DNA from: Pseudozyma flocculosa PF-1
Lineage: Eukaryota > Basidiomycota > Ustilaginomycetes > Ustilaginales > Ustilaginaceae
Direction of reading: 5' to 3'
NCBI RefSeq assembly: GCF_000417875.1
Contig: NW_006920892.1
Span: 183,323 to 247,322 of the forward strand
DNA: 64,000 nucleotides
Below the pieces are notes generated by a model. It was not told the DNA's origin. It worked only from the letters and a program-made list of their open reading frames with translations, and made no database searches. The position numbers were made by a program, and so were the translations under genes. Positions 37,201 to 46,894 of this stretch are shown here, piece after piece (the first letter of the stretch is position 1; the number at the start of each line of letters is the position of its first letter).

Positions 37201-37939
37201 GCACAACATCAACGCGCACGCCGACGAGCTCAAGCGGCAGCTGTCCAAGGAGGTGGCCGTCATGTTTGAGGACGTTGGCAAGATCCGGGAGGCCAAGCGC
37301 GCGCTCGAGCACGAGATCGCCGACCTGTTTGCCATCAAGAGCCGCCACCTCACCTTTGACGCCCACGGTGGTGGCGGCGGCATGAACCTGGGCATGCCGA
37401 TGCCGATGCCCGTCAACCACGCCCCGGCCCAGATTGCACCCTACTACCCGCCCGGCCCCGGCCCGGCTCCCGCTCCCGCTCCCGTCGCGCCGCCACAGCA
37501 GCCCCAGGCGCAACCCTGGCTGCCTCCTCACGCCTACGCCCTCGGCGGTCCGCCGTACTACCACTCGATGCCGCCGCCCGGTCAAGACGCCGCCCCAACG
37601 AAAACGCGAAGCGCACCAAAGAGCGGCGGTTCCAAGGCCGTCATCGAGGACAAGTCGCTGAGAAAGGCAGCCAAACAGGCGGCCAAGGCGGCGCTGGCTG
37701 CCAAGGTGGCGGAAATGGCCGGCACGGCTGCCGCTCCGGCCGCGGCCAAAGCTTCCAAGGCTTCCAAAGCAGCCAAGGCTGCGCCGCCCGCCGCTGCAGT
37801 GGCACCAGCTGCGGCGGCGGCACCGGCAGCGACACCGGCGGCGGCAGTGAAGGGTAGCCTGGTGCCTGCCCTCCTCGGTGGCGGCAAGGACATCCTGAAC
37901 CCGTTTAGTATCAATTTCGGTCCGCGCGCGCCGAGGTGA
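28281..37939 (+). CDS. Giant PH-domain, coiled-coil protein (about 3135 residues)
   Basis: Exons 28281-29126, 29255-36905 and 37029-37939 join in phase across 128- and 123-base GTGAGT...CAG introns. The ATG starts MKLWRQRQEAKGKGKGK. Residues 1-1140 are low-complexity and Ser-rich with many SP/TP sites. A PH domain spans about 1151-1262 (GVLFYFNVHHRDPHWQRVQV, then FQLIFDDGVERLAAES and MERVKWVNSIWD with its conserved final Trp). Coiled coils follow near 1777-1816 (LLEHLEEQQRAHMEREK), 2257-2330, 2744-2832 (Lys/Glu/Ala-rich) and 2833-2940, then an Ala/Pro/Lys-rich tail. I believe PH proteins of this kind occur across basidiomycetes without an assigned role. A membrane- or cortex-associated scaffold is an inference from PH plus coiled coil. 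It converges on SEC11. Confidence 0.85.
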
Positions 37940-38215
37940 GCCGGAGCGGCGGCCCAACCTCGGGTTGCTCTTTGCCAAGACCGACCGTCGTCGCCGTATT
38001 CCAGCAGAAGACTAGGGGCTCTCTGCCTGTCTGCCCGCATGCTTGCTAGACATGCTCGAAACACTGCTCCTTTCATACCCACGACCTCCGTTTGATCGTA
38101 TTGTCGTCGTCGCTGCTAGACGGCGGGGCGGGAAACCGATGATTGTCTCTTCCAGCTACGTATCGAGCCTTTGCAAGATGGACAGGGTCGAGGCGGAAAG
38201 GAAGCCTTTGCTGTT

Positions 38216-38984
38216 CTATTCTTTCTGGAAGAGGATCGAGAGGCCCATGCCGCCGAGGAGGAGGTACTTGAGCTTGGGGTAGTCGTTGAGGGCGATGGTG
38301 ACGTAGCCGACGTAGGGCATGTACCTGGCGAGCACGCAGAGGAGCGAGGAGGGCAAAGGTGTCAGATGGGCTGGGCGCGCGCGCGGGGAGAGAGACAGAG
38401 AGGGAGAGGGAGAGAGAAGGGGAGTGGGGAGTGGGGCTGAGCTGCTCACCCCTTGACCCTTCCGACGACGTTTTTTCTCTTCATCCACCGTGCGCCGTTG
38501 TAGAGGGCAATATCGTCTGCGTCGTTGTTGTCGCCCTTTGTGAGGAGGAGCTGGTCGCCGTCGGGGCTGTTTTTGGGGGGCGGGCGGAGGGGTGGAAAGC
38601 GAGAGCGCGATGTCGGCCCGATGTCAGCAAGGCGGGGCACGGTCTGGCTGCGCTGCGCAGAGAGGGGTGAGGCGCGACTCACGTATCATGGGTCTCGAGG
38701 ACGCGGTGGACAATGGGGATGTCGGCGCCAGGCACCTTGAAGACGGGGATGTCGCCGACCTGGAGTTTGCCATCTGGCATGGACAGGAAGAGAAGGTCGC
38801 CGCGGTAGAATGCCGGTTCCATGGAGCCCGAGAGGACGACGACGACGGGCGACTCGGTGTTTGTGATGACCGAGAGGCCCTTCCACATTGCGAGGGCCGT
38901 CGAGATGACGGTGAGGAAGTTGAGGGCCTGCCATAGCGTGGCGCGGACCGAGAGGGTGCGGAAGGTTTGGGATAGATCGAACAT
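38216..38984 (-). CDS. SEC11: Signal peptidase complex catalytic subunit
   Basis: Three exons, 38984-38683, 38566-38450 and 38324-38216, give 175 residues, close to the family length of about 170. One membrane segment lies near residues 17-40. The S26B peptidase core follows, with the catalytic Ser54 in [13 protein letters not shown], His93 in PIVHRVLE, and the Asp-rich KGDNNDADD (113-119) that supplies the active-site Asp. The C-terminal [10 protein letters not shown] and [17 protein letters not shown] complete the fold and a second hydrophobic stretch. It cleaves signal peptides from proteins entering the ER. Intron 2 carries an AG-rich run. It diverges from the SUMO-like gene. Confidence 0.95.
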
Positions 38985-39483
38985 GGTCAAGAGGTGCGGA
39001 GGGGTTGGTTGGTGTTGGTGAACGGGGAGATGAGGCCGGAGGGAGACGAGAAGGGGTGTGGGTGGGGGGGAGGGAGGTCTCTGGCAAGAGTTCTGGGACC
39101 AGAGGCCAAGCCAGCACGGCGTGCCATGATGCTTCTCGCTGGCAGGCTCAATCCACCCCCACCACCCGGAAGGCGGAACACAGAGCCGCACTGACCGCCG
39201 TCCGTTTGGCCGCCTGGTGCCCGCGCCTGCTTGCCCCGCACGCCCGCCCCGAAGTGAGTTAGACCCTTTCGGCGGCCCTCGGTTTGTCCCTGAAGCCGCA
39301 GGCCGCGCCCAACGGTAGCAGGCCAACCCAACTACATACCTCCACCCCACGGCCACCATTCTGCTCACCCACCACCACCACCACCCTGGCGTCGAGCCCA
39401 CACTTCGTCGCTCAGCACATCGGCCACCAGCTGCAGCACCGCACATCCCCACCTGCTACCCTCCCCGTATCGGTATCGCCACC
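38985..39483. promoter_or_regulatory. Divergent promoter, SEC11 and SUMO-like gene
   Basis: These 499 bases separate the two starts. A CCACCACCACCACC run lies near 39371-39385. No TATA-like or other defined site is seen. Confidence 0.45.
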
Positions 39484-40741
39484 ATGTCCGACGACGAAGA
39501 CGACATCGACTTCTACGTCCGCAAACCCCCGCCCCGCAAATCCCGCCGTCGCCACTCGGGCTCATCAGTCCCGTCGTCCGCCTCGTACTCGGATGATTCC
39601 GACGACTCCAGGTCGCCATACGCATCCGACCGCTCTACCGCCGCTAAACCCACCACCGCGCAAACCGCCAAGACCTCTCAGACCGACAACTTCGATGCGC
39701 CCCTCGCCTCACCCACATTCAGCGCAGACGCAAAGCTCAGCGCAAAGGCAAGAACCACATCCCCTGTTAAGCGGCGGCGGAGTCCAAGCCTCACTCCTCC
39801 ACCGGAACCGCCAGAGATGCGTACGTACCTTGCCAGGCCCCAGTCGCCCTAATTCGCTCTCTCACCTTCAACCGACCCCATCTTCTTCCGCCTGGTCCCG
39901 CGTCCGGTCGCCGACAGAGCTCAAGGCCGCTCGCCAGCTCGTACGGCAACACCTCGCCAGCTTCCACGCCCAAACCTCGTTCTCCTCGGACGAAGATGAG
40001 CCGGCAATCCGGCCTGACCCCTCGTCGCAATCACCCGAGACGACGCTCGTCCTCGATCCAGAGCTCGCGCGGTACTACCGCGGCAAGGACGCCGAGCGTG
40101 TACGCGAACACGCTAGGCAGCAAGAGGCCGAACGCCGCGAGCGCAGGAGGCGGCAGCTGAGCCAACGCCGCAGCGAGAGCGTCGGCGCCCCCAATGCCCC
40201 CGCCACCGGCACCGCAAAGGCTAAGGGTCAGGAGAGCATCGCAGAGGAGAGCGATGGCTTCGAAGTCGTACCGGGTCCCAGCCTCGCGTCCCCACCATCG
40301 TCGGGGAGCAAGAACGGCACTGGCGTCGGTGCAGAATCAAAGGGCAGCACGGCAACGTCGAACGGGGCCGAGGTCATCACGTTATCCGACTCGGAGCCAG
40401 AACCCGCGGCGGCGCGGGGGACGCATCCTGCTGGGCCCCCCTCGTCCTCCAACGACCCCTCTGCCTCCGCCGCGGCGGCGAGCAAAGAGTCAAACGAGCC
40501 GACGCTCCACCTCAGCCTCAAATCGCGCACCAACCACACTCTCAACGTGACGGTGCGCGCCACGACGCAGATTGAGCGCATCATTGCCCACTTTGTCGAG
40601 ACCCACGCGTCGTCGCTGCCCTCGGAGGCGAGGGGCAAGGGCGCCATCAAGCTCGTCTTTGAAGGCCAGGCGCTCAGTGGCGACTCGACCGTCGAGGACT
40701 GCGAGCTCGAGGACGACGATATGCTACACGTCGTCTGGTGA
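39484..40741 (+). CDS. Rad60/Esc2/NIP45-type protein with C-terminal SUMO-like domain
   Basis: Exons 39484-39820 and 39918-40741 (intron GTACGT...CAG) give 386 residues. The acidic start MSDDEDDIDFYVRKPP and a KRRRSPS basic patch are typical of the family. EVITLSDSEPE near residues 263-273 is a good SUMO-interacting motif followed by acidic residues. Residues of about 305-386 form a Rad60-SLD ubiquitin fold: LHLSLKSRTNHTLNVTV, IERIIAHF, IKLVFEGQALSGDSTVEDCELEDDDMLHVVW. The protein ends at VVW with no Gly-Gly, so it is not conjugated like SUMO. Members act with Ubc9 and Smc5/6 in genome stability. Only one SUMO-like domain is visible, whereas Rad60 and Esc2 usually carry two. A charged helix near 180-215 takes its place. 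Confidence 0.82.
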
Positions 40742-41339
40742 TGCCCTCCCTCTGCCCCGCCTCCCTTCCTCCTTCTTGCCCACCTGCCCTTTCGCTCCTT
40801 TGCTCTGCAACTCTCTTGTTTCCCCTCCCATGCCCCCACCCCCAATCCCCCCTCTTTGCCGTCGTGCCTCCGCTCTCACTCTATACCGCCCGAACAACCC
40901 CTCCCCCTTCCCTCCCTCTCCCTTCACTCGCCCCCGGTCCCTATGCGTAATGGAATGCCCCCCCTTTGATCTTGCTGCACGATTTCCCATCCTGTCCTCT
41001 TGCGACTTGCATCGGTAGACGGGTGGAATCCGATCTCGCCCTTTCCTCTGCTCTTCAGTGGCTAAGGTCGCACATGCGTGCAGAGGAGGTCCATAGATTA
41101 AGGTCGACAACGATGACGATAACGATGCTGAATACTGTACAAGGTTGTTTACACGGGTTCGGGAAAGGGGGGATCGGGATGAATGCGGAGCCCGTCCTGG
41201 TGCGCTTTGTTCAGTAACGGACAAGGAACGAGAGGGAATGCGATGGCGGGGGTTGGTGCCCAAGGTGCGTACCGTCCAGAGGGCCCGGGCCGGGACGAGG
41301 CAGAGGTTCCGATCGAGGGCCAAGCTGGCAATATCGGGC
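40742..41339. other. Convergent 3' region, SUMO-like gene and bZIP gene
   Basis: About 600 bases, with a pyrimidine-rich first 200 on the plus strand. No gene or structured RNA is seen. It should contain both 3' UTRs. Confidence 0.45.
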
Positions 41340-43398
41340 CTAGAGCAGGATGCGGCCCTCGGCGTCGCACTCGACCAGGCCAAAGCAGCACGGCTCGTTG
41401 GAGTCGCCGCGGCCCCGCATGTCCATCATGACGCCGAGCGTGGGCGGCGGCGAAAAGCGACGTGGACCTTCGCCATCGTCGTGGAGGCCCCCCTCGCTCT
41501 TCATGATGGGTGTCGCGGATCTGCCCGCGTCGGACACCCTCTCCGCCACACTCTCGTGCGCAGACGCGCCTGCGGCCGCCCTTGGCTTGCAGCAGCTCGC
41601 CGCCTTCGCCCTGCCATCGAGGCCTTCTGCAGCCTTGCACCCCGGCGGCTCCATCGCCGGGTCGTCCGCTGCCGCCGGTGTAGTGGCGCTGGTCGAGTAC
41701 CTCTCCGACTGCCGCGTCGTCGACGACGGCCTGCAGCTGGAGGAGCGGACACCACAGCCTCCAGTCGAAGACGTCGAGGCAGGTGAGGTCGCAGATGACG
41801 GGTTGAAACCGCGATCGCCGCATCCATTGCGGGGTCGAGCCAACGAGGCTTCCCTTCGCAAGCTCGGATCTAGCTCGTGCGCCGCATCAGAGAGTCCGCA
41901 TAGATTGCGTGACGTCGAGTGCGAAGCCATGCCGACGGCTTGTTTATACGTGTTGTGACCGCGCTCGTCAAGGCGTTGCGCATCGAACCGCGGCGAGTGC
42001 ATGCCAACGACTTGAGCCCGGCTCGCTGGCTGGCCATTCGTCGGCGATGCGGCAGACGGGGAAGCAACGCCGGCATAGGGTTGTGAGAAGACGGGACCAC
42101 ACGATGTGGCTTTGCCAGCTCGATCCAGGCCGTCATTGGTCGGAGAGCTGCCGCCCTGCGGCGCCACACAGGACGCGAACGGTGACAAAGCTTGAGCTCC
42201 AGCCCCTGCTCCGTTCGTCCCTGGCGCTAGAATGGACCCGAGGGCCAGCCTTGCGCCGTATGCGTCATGTTCGTGCATGCGGGGCTGAGAGGCATGCTGA
42301 GACGCGCCAGTGTTCGGCTGATGTGTGGGCGGAGCTGAGGACGAAGACCACGCGGACCGGGGCTGCTGCGGTTGCTGACGGTAATACGCGACGGAGTGGT
42401 GGTACCCCGACGAGGGCGATTGGCCGGATGGAGGAGAAGGTGCCATCGCTGTCGCCGTCGCCGAGCTGATGGGCGATGCCGAGTGCCACAGCTGCCCAGC
42501 CCTCAAACTCTGGGCTGGGCGGAAGGGAGAAGGGAGATGCCGCGAGACGCTGCCTGCTTCGGGACTCTGACCCTGCCCCTGATGCCCACCTTGAGCGCGA
42601 CTGTAGAACGGCGCAGTCATTGCGACTCCAGATACGGCGGCATAGTCGGGTGGTGCTGGATACGATGGCGAGGGCAGGCGGTGTTCGTGGTCGGCGAGCC
42701 TGGGTCGCTTGTGGAGCGGGGTCGAGTCGTCGTGGTGGGCGGAGAAGCCGCTGTGGCCGGTAGACGAGCTCGAGCTGTCGGGGTTCAGGCTGACGGCCAG
42801 CGATGAGGCGGAAGGCAGCGACCTCTTGGATGTGACACCGTCCGTGGCTAGAACGGAGCGCAGCGCGAGCATGGCCTCATTGAGCGCGGAAATCTGCACT
42901 TCTACGTGGCTTGCGGCGAGGGCCTAGGAGACAGGAACAGAAGATCCAAGGTGAAAGGGGAAGGTGGTGCGCTCTCAGCAACAGTACTGATGTCGGCTCC
43001 ACGGGGGCGCATCCGGCATGGATGCGGTGGGGGGCACCACTCACGAGGTGCTCCTTTGTCTCTTGCAGCCTGGCGCAGTCGTGGCATTGTTGCTGTGCTG
43101 GACCATGGGCGGCGTGGCGGTGTGCGCCTGAGCCCTTGGGCTGGTCTTGGCATGGGTTCAGATTCGTTGGAGGTGTGTTGGCAGCGAGGCCGGGCTTGTC
43201 GTCGATGGACGGCTGCGGGGCTGGCTGCGAGGGGTCGAGGTTGAGGAGGCTGCGAAGCTGACCGTTTTCCTCTGTGAGGCGCTTGACGGATGCCTCGAGG
43301 TTGGCGAGGTGCTCTGCCTTGCGCTGTCGAAAGGCGCGCTGTGTCTGGAGCGAGCGGGTGGGCTCGAGGGCCAGGTTGGGACGTCGGCCGCGTCCCAT
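41340..43398 (-). CDS. bZIP transcription factor with a non-canonical basic region
   Basis: Exons 43398-43045 and 42923-41340 join in phase 0 across a 121-base GTGAGT...TAG intron, giving 645 residues. The ATG starts MGRGRRPNLALEPTRS. The basic region SLQTQRAFRQRKAEHLANLE runs into leucine-zipper heptads LEASVKRLTEENGQLRSLL (residues of about 16-55). A second helical stretch with CHDCARLQETKEHL spans the exon junction. In the fungal bZIP pattern NxxAQxxFR the Asn is Ser and the Ala is Thr here. The remaining 500 residues are disordered, rich in Ser, Pro and Gln, with a possible nuclear signal HKRPRL. The targets are unknown. It shares a 3.5-kb upstream region with a divergent Zn2Cys6 gene. 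Confidence 0.85.
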
Positions 43399-46300
43399 GT
43401 TGCAGTCCGGAGTCCAGATGTCAACTTTGGTACGTATCCGAGGCGGGGAAGGGCGCTGCTCTACGCTGTGAGGTTATTGTCGCGGACCCATCGGGAGCTC
43501 AGAGATGCGGGGGTGTCGGGACGATGAGGACGGCCGACCTCTGGGGGCGATGTGAGATCTGCCCTTGCCCGGCCGTGAAGGCAAGGATGCGAGAACGAGC
43601 TTCGTGTCGAGAGGGTGGTGCTGTCGGCGGGTGATGGCAGATGGGGATGGAAGGGAGGGAGAGAGACGAATGGTGGGAGAGAGACAAAAGGAGACAGAGA
43701 GACAAAAGGAGAGAGAGAGAGGGAGAGAGAGAACGTTGTTTGTGTGTGGCGTGAGCAAGGCCCGGATCGCGAGGAGCAGGGCTGATAGTGGTTCGCTCTC
43801 GCGGCGCCCCTGAAGCAATGGCGGTGGTGGCGACAGGCCGAGGTGCAGAGTAGGGTGTACGGTAACTATATGGCGTGGATTCGATGGTGACTTCGGCACC
43901 GCCCGCAGGGTCTCGACGAGCGGGAAAAGAAGCGGCGCTAGACGGCAGACGGCCCGGCTATTTTTGGCGAGCACGGCTACCTACCACGGCGGCGGCGGGA
44001 ACGTGCGTGGGCTCGGCAGACGGACAGCCCCAGCCGCCTGCCGCTCTCAACTAGAGTGTGGTATGTATGTACTAGGGTGGCCTAGTACCGCACGTCGACC
44101 GGCCGGCGGCTGCTCTCGCCTCGTTCCGCACTCGGGCGTGCCAGGCCGACCGCCAGGGCCCAGGCAGTCTCATGTATGTATGAGGACCTGGGGAGGGCAG
44201 GCCATTGGCCGATGCAGGCGCAAAGCCGCCGCCCGCACAACGAGGATCCATCCGGGAGCATGGAGCCAGGCAGGCAGACACCACCATACACCCTCTCCTG
44301 ACAGTCGACGCACCGACAGCCCGCTCCTGGCGATGCATGGTCCCGCTCGACGGCCAAGCCTGGCCAGGCCGTCTCGATTGCTACTGCGGCCTAGGCTCTC
44401 CAAGCTACCTATGTAGCTAAAGGGCTGTCGCGTGGACTCTGATCGGCAACATCTGAATCGCGCCTGTTCGGAATCGCTCCCGATGAATATCGGATCGGGT
44501 CCCGTGGGCCTAGCGTGGGCACGGCTGGCCCGGCCTGGCCAGGCCAAGCCGCGGTTTGGCCTCGACTCGGAGGAGAGACAGGCCAAGGTCAGGCGGTGCT
44601 GCTTGACCCTAGCTACCGCGATTCGCGACCCGGCCTCGGTTCCAACCAAGACACGCGCACGTACGGCGGCGGGGCCCAAAACTCTGCCTGCCTGCATATC
44701 CAGCCTGCTGCGGCTGCCCGACGACCGCCAGGCTCGGCACCAGGTGCACACATCCCCTTCTAGAGTTCGATCGTAGGGCGGGTCAACCCGGAGCGGCCGC
44801 CAGAGATTTGACGTTGGATGCGCGGCTGTCGATTCCGTAAGGCAAAGCAGCCTTGCTTTTGGCCTTCTTTATCGAACGAGGATGGGCTGTGACGGGCGAG
44901 GCCTCCTATGTAGCTGGGCCAACACACGCACAGGCAGGCAGGCGGACGAGCGCAAACTTTAGGAGGAGATAGATGTACATACAGTACCTGTGTAGCACGC
45001 GCTACCCCTGGCCTACACCTACTACTGCCTCTATCTGATCTGCCGGCGTAAAGTCGGCAGCAACGGGGCGCGAGCAGGCAGGCAAGGCGGGGCAGGCGTT
45101 CGTCCCGCTGCGGCTGCCGGCCCATGCAGCCGCTGCAGGCGTGAGTGAGCGAGCAGCTGATCGCTTGCGCTCCGTGCGTACGTGCTTGCTTAGCTTGTGG
45201 CCGCCTGCGGCTTGCTTGGCGCGACAAACCTACCGCCCGCGGTACGTCCGCCACCATCACGGTCGGTGGACCTTTGCTACCTCTTGCCACCGTCCCGTCC
45301 CGTCGTTGACTTGGCCATCCTGGTCGAGCAACCGAGTACGAGCACGTCCGTCGTTGGAGCGAACACACACACGAGGCAGGCAGGAGGGGACACGTAGATT
45401 GCAGCAAGCAGCAGGTGCGAGCTTGGTGCGGAGCATCAAGAGGCCTGGCTGGCTCCAACTGGGCCAGCCGAATGACCTTGCTTGCTTGGTTTCGGCAGCC
45501 AAAGGGAGCAACAATACACCAGCTTGCTCGCTTGCTTTCGGGCCGTCACGACGACGTGGGTGGTCAGGTGCGCATATCGTCGTCGTGCCTTTGCCCTGTC
45601 CGCTCGTTCTCGTCTGCCTCGGCCTCTCGTTGCCGGCAGGAGGAGTTTACCGCCTGTATCACGTAGCGGCGTCACAGGTGGGTAGCTGGCCATGGGCGAC
45701 CACGCGTTCGTGCTTGCGTGCGCGCGTGCGTTGCAGGCAGGCGGTGTATGTACAACCGTACGTCCAGGAACGCCCCATCCTCGCGTACAGCCTGGATGAC
45801 GGTACACGTCCGAGGATGGTGGTGGCCCTGAGCACCTCCAGCATCGAGGCCAACGAAGCTCTACGTACGATACACGTTAGCGAGCAGCTGGCAGCACCGT
45901 GCGGCGTGATCGTGGCCACGAGCCCAGCCCGGCGTGAGCAGCGGCAACAGCGGCAACAGCGGCAGCAGCGGCAGATAGAGGCCGGACAGCCTCAGAGGGC
46001 GGCGCAGGAGGAAAGAGATCGAGATCGAGAGTTGCCTTCTCTGTCTCTGACCATCCGCGTGGAGCCAGCCGGAGACGACCCCGCCTCGAGGCTGCTCGTC
46101 CGCAGCAGCATGTGCATGCACCTTCTGTCGTCGGTGGCTGGACGGCAGGCGGGCAGGCAGGGCGGATTTTCGGCTTGGGCCGTCTCGCCTCGCCTCGCAT
46201 GGCTGCGCCCGGAGGCGCACGCACGGCTGGACCGCCTCGATTTTTCGGGTCGCTCCCGGTGTGCGATGCGGGAAGCTGCGTTGCTACGGGGCAGGCAAGG

Positions 46301-46894
46301 CAAGGCAAGGCAAGGCAAGGAAGGCAAAGGCAAGGCAAAGAAAGGCCTTTGGACTTTGACCCGTCGAGCCTGTGGCTAGCTTCTTCTACCCGCCACCACG
46401 TACTGCGCTCTCCGTCGCCCCTCACTCCAGCACCCCCGCTGCGACCGCTGCGACCGCTGCGACCCCCACCGTCGCACACCGGCAAAGAAAGCGGCCAAGA
46501 CCCCGCCTGCAACGCTCGACACAACTCGGGCAGCCTCGGACCATCCGATAGCATCCGACGAGCCCCTCTATCTCGCCTCGCCCTCGCCCTTGTCCTCGCC
46601 CTCGGCCTCGTTTTCATCCTCGTCCTCGTCCTCTCGATTGATAATTGCAGCTTGGCCCTGGCCCAGGCGCCCTGCCCTGTAATCGGACCTACCCGCAACG
46701 CAGCCGGCCAGGCTCAAGCCGACAGACCGACTCTCGACGCCCGCTCGGGACGATGGCACTTTGGTAGCCGTCGGCGCCTTCTGTACAAGGCCTTCTGGCG
46801 ATCAGCTCATCTTCTGCCATACTCTCCGCCTTTCTCCGACTCATCACACCTCCTCACCTCCGCTTTGGCCCTCAACTCGTCGCGGCTGCCGCCC
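43399..46894. promoter_or_regulatory. 3.5-kb divergent region between the bZIP and Zn2Cys6 genes
   Basis: No gene is supported. It contains an AG-rich run at about 43660-43735 (pyrimidine-rich on the bZIP strand), a perfect hairpin GTACTAGG/CCTAGTAC at 44069-44088, repeated TGTATGTAC-type motifs (44061-44074, 44069-44084 and 44171-44184 region, 44972-44985, 45744-45757), and an AAGGC pentamer run at about 46290-46335. Its size suggests complex control of one or both regulators. Confidence 0.5.
44069..44088. promoter_or_regulatory. Perfect 8-bp inverted repeat with 4-base spacer
   Basis: GTACTAGG-GTGG-CCTAGTAC lies in the shared upstream region of the bZIP and Zn2Cys6 genes. It could be a binding site for a dimeric regulator. 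That is an inference from symmetry alone. Confidence 0.35.

Noticed and set aside
45141..46379. A 412-codon open frame
   Set aside because: Low-complexity, Arg/Ser-rich translation with no domain-like pattern. Long chance frames are expected at this GC content.
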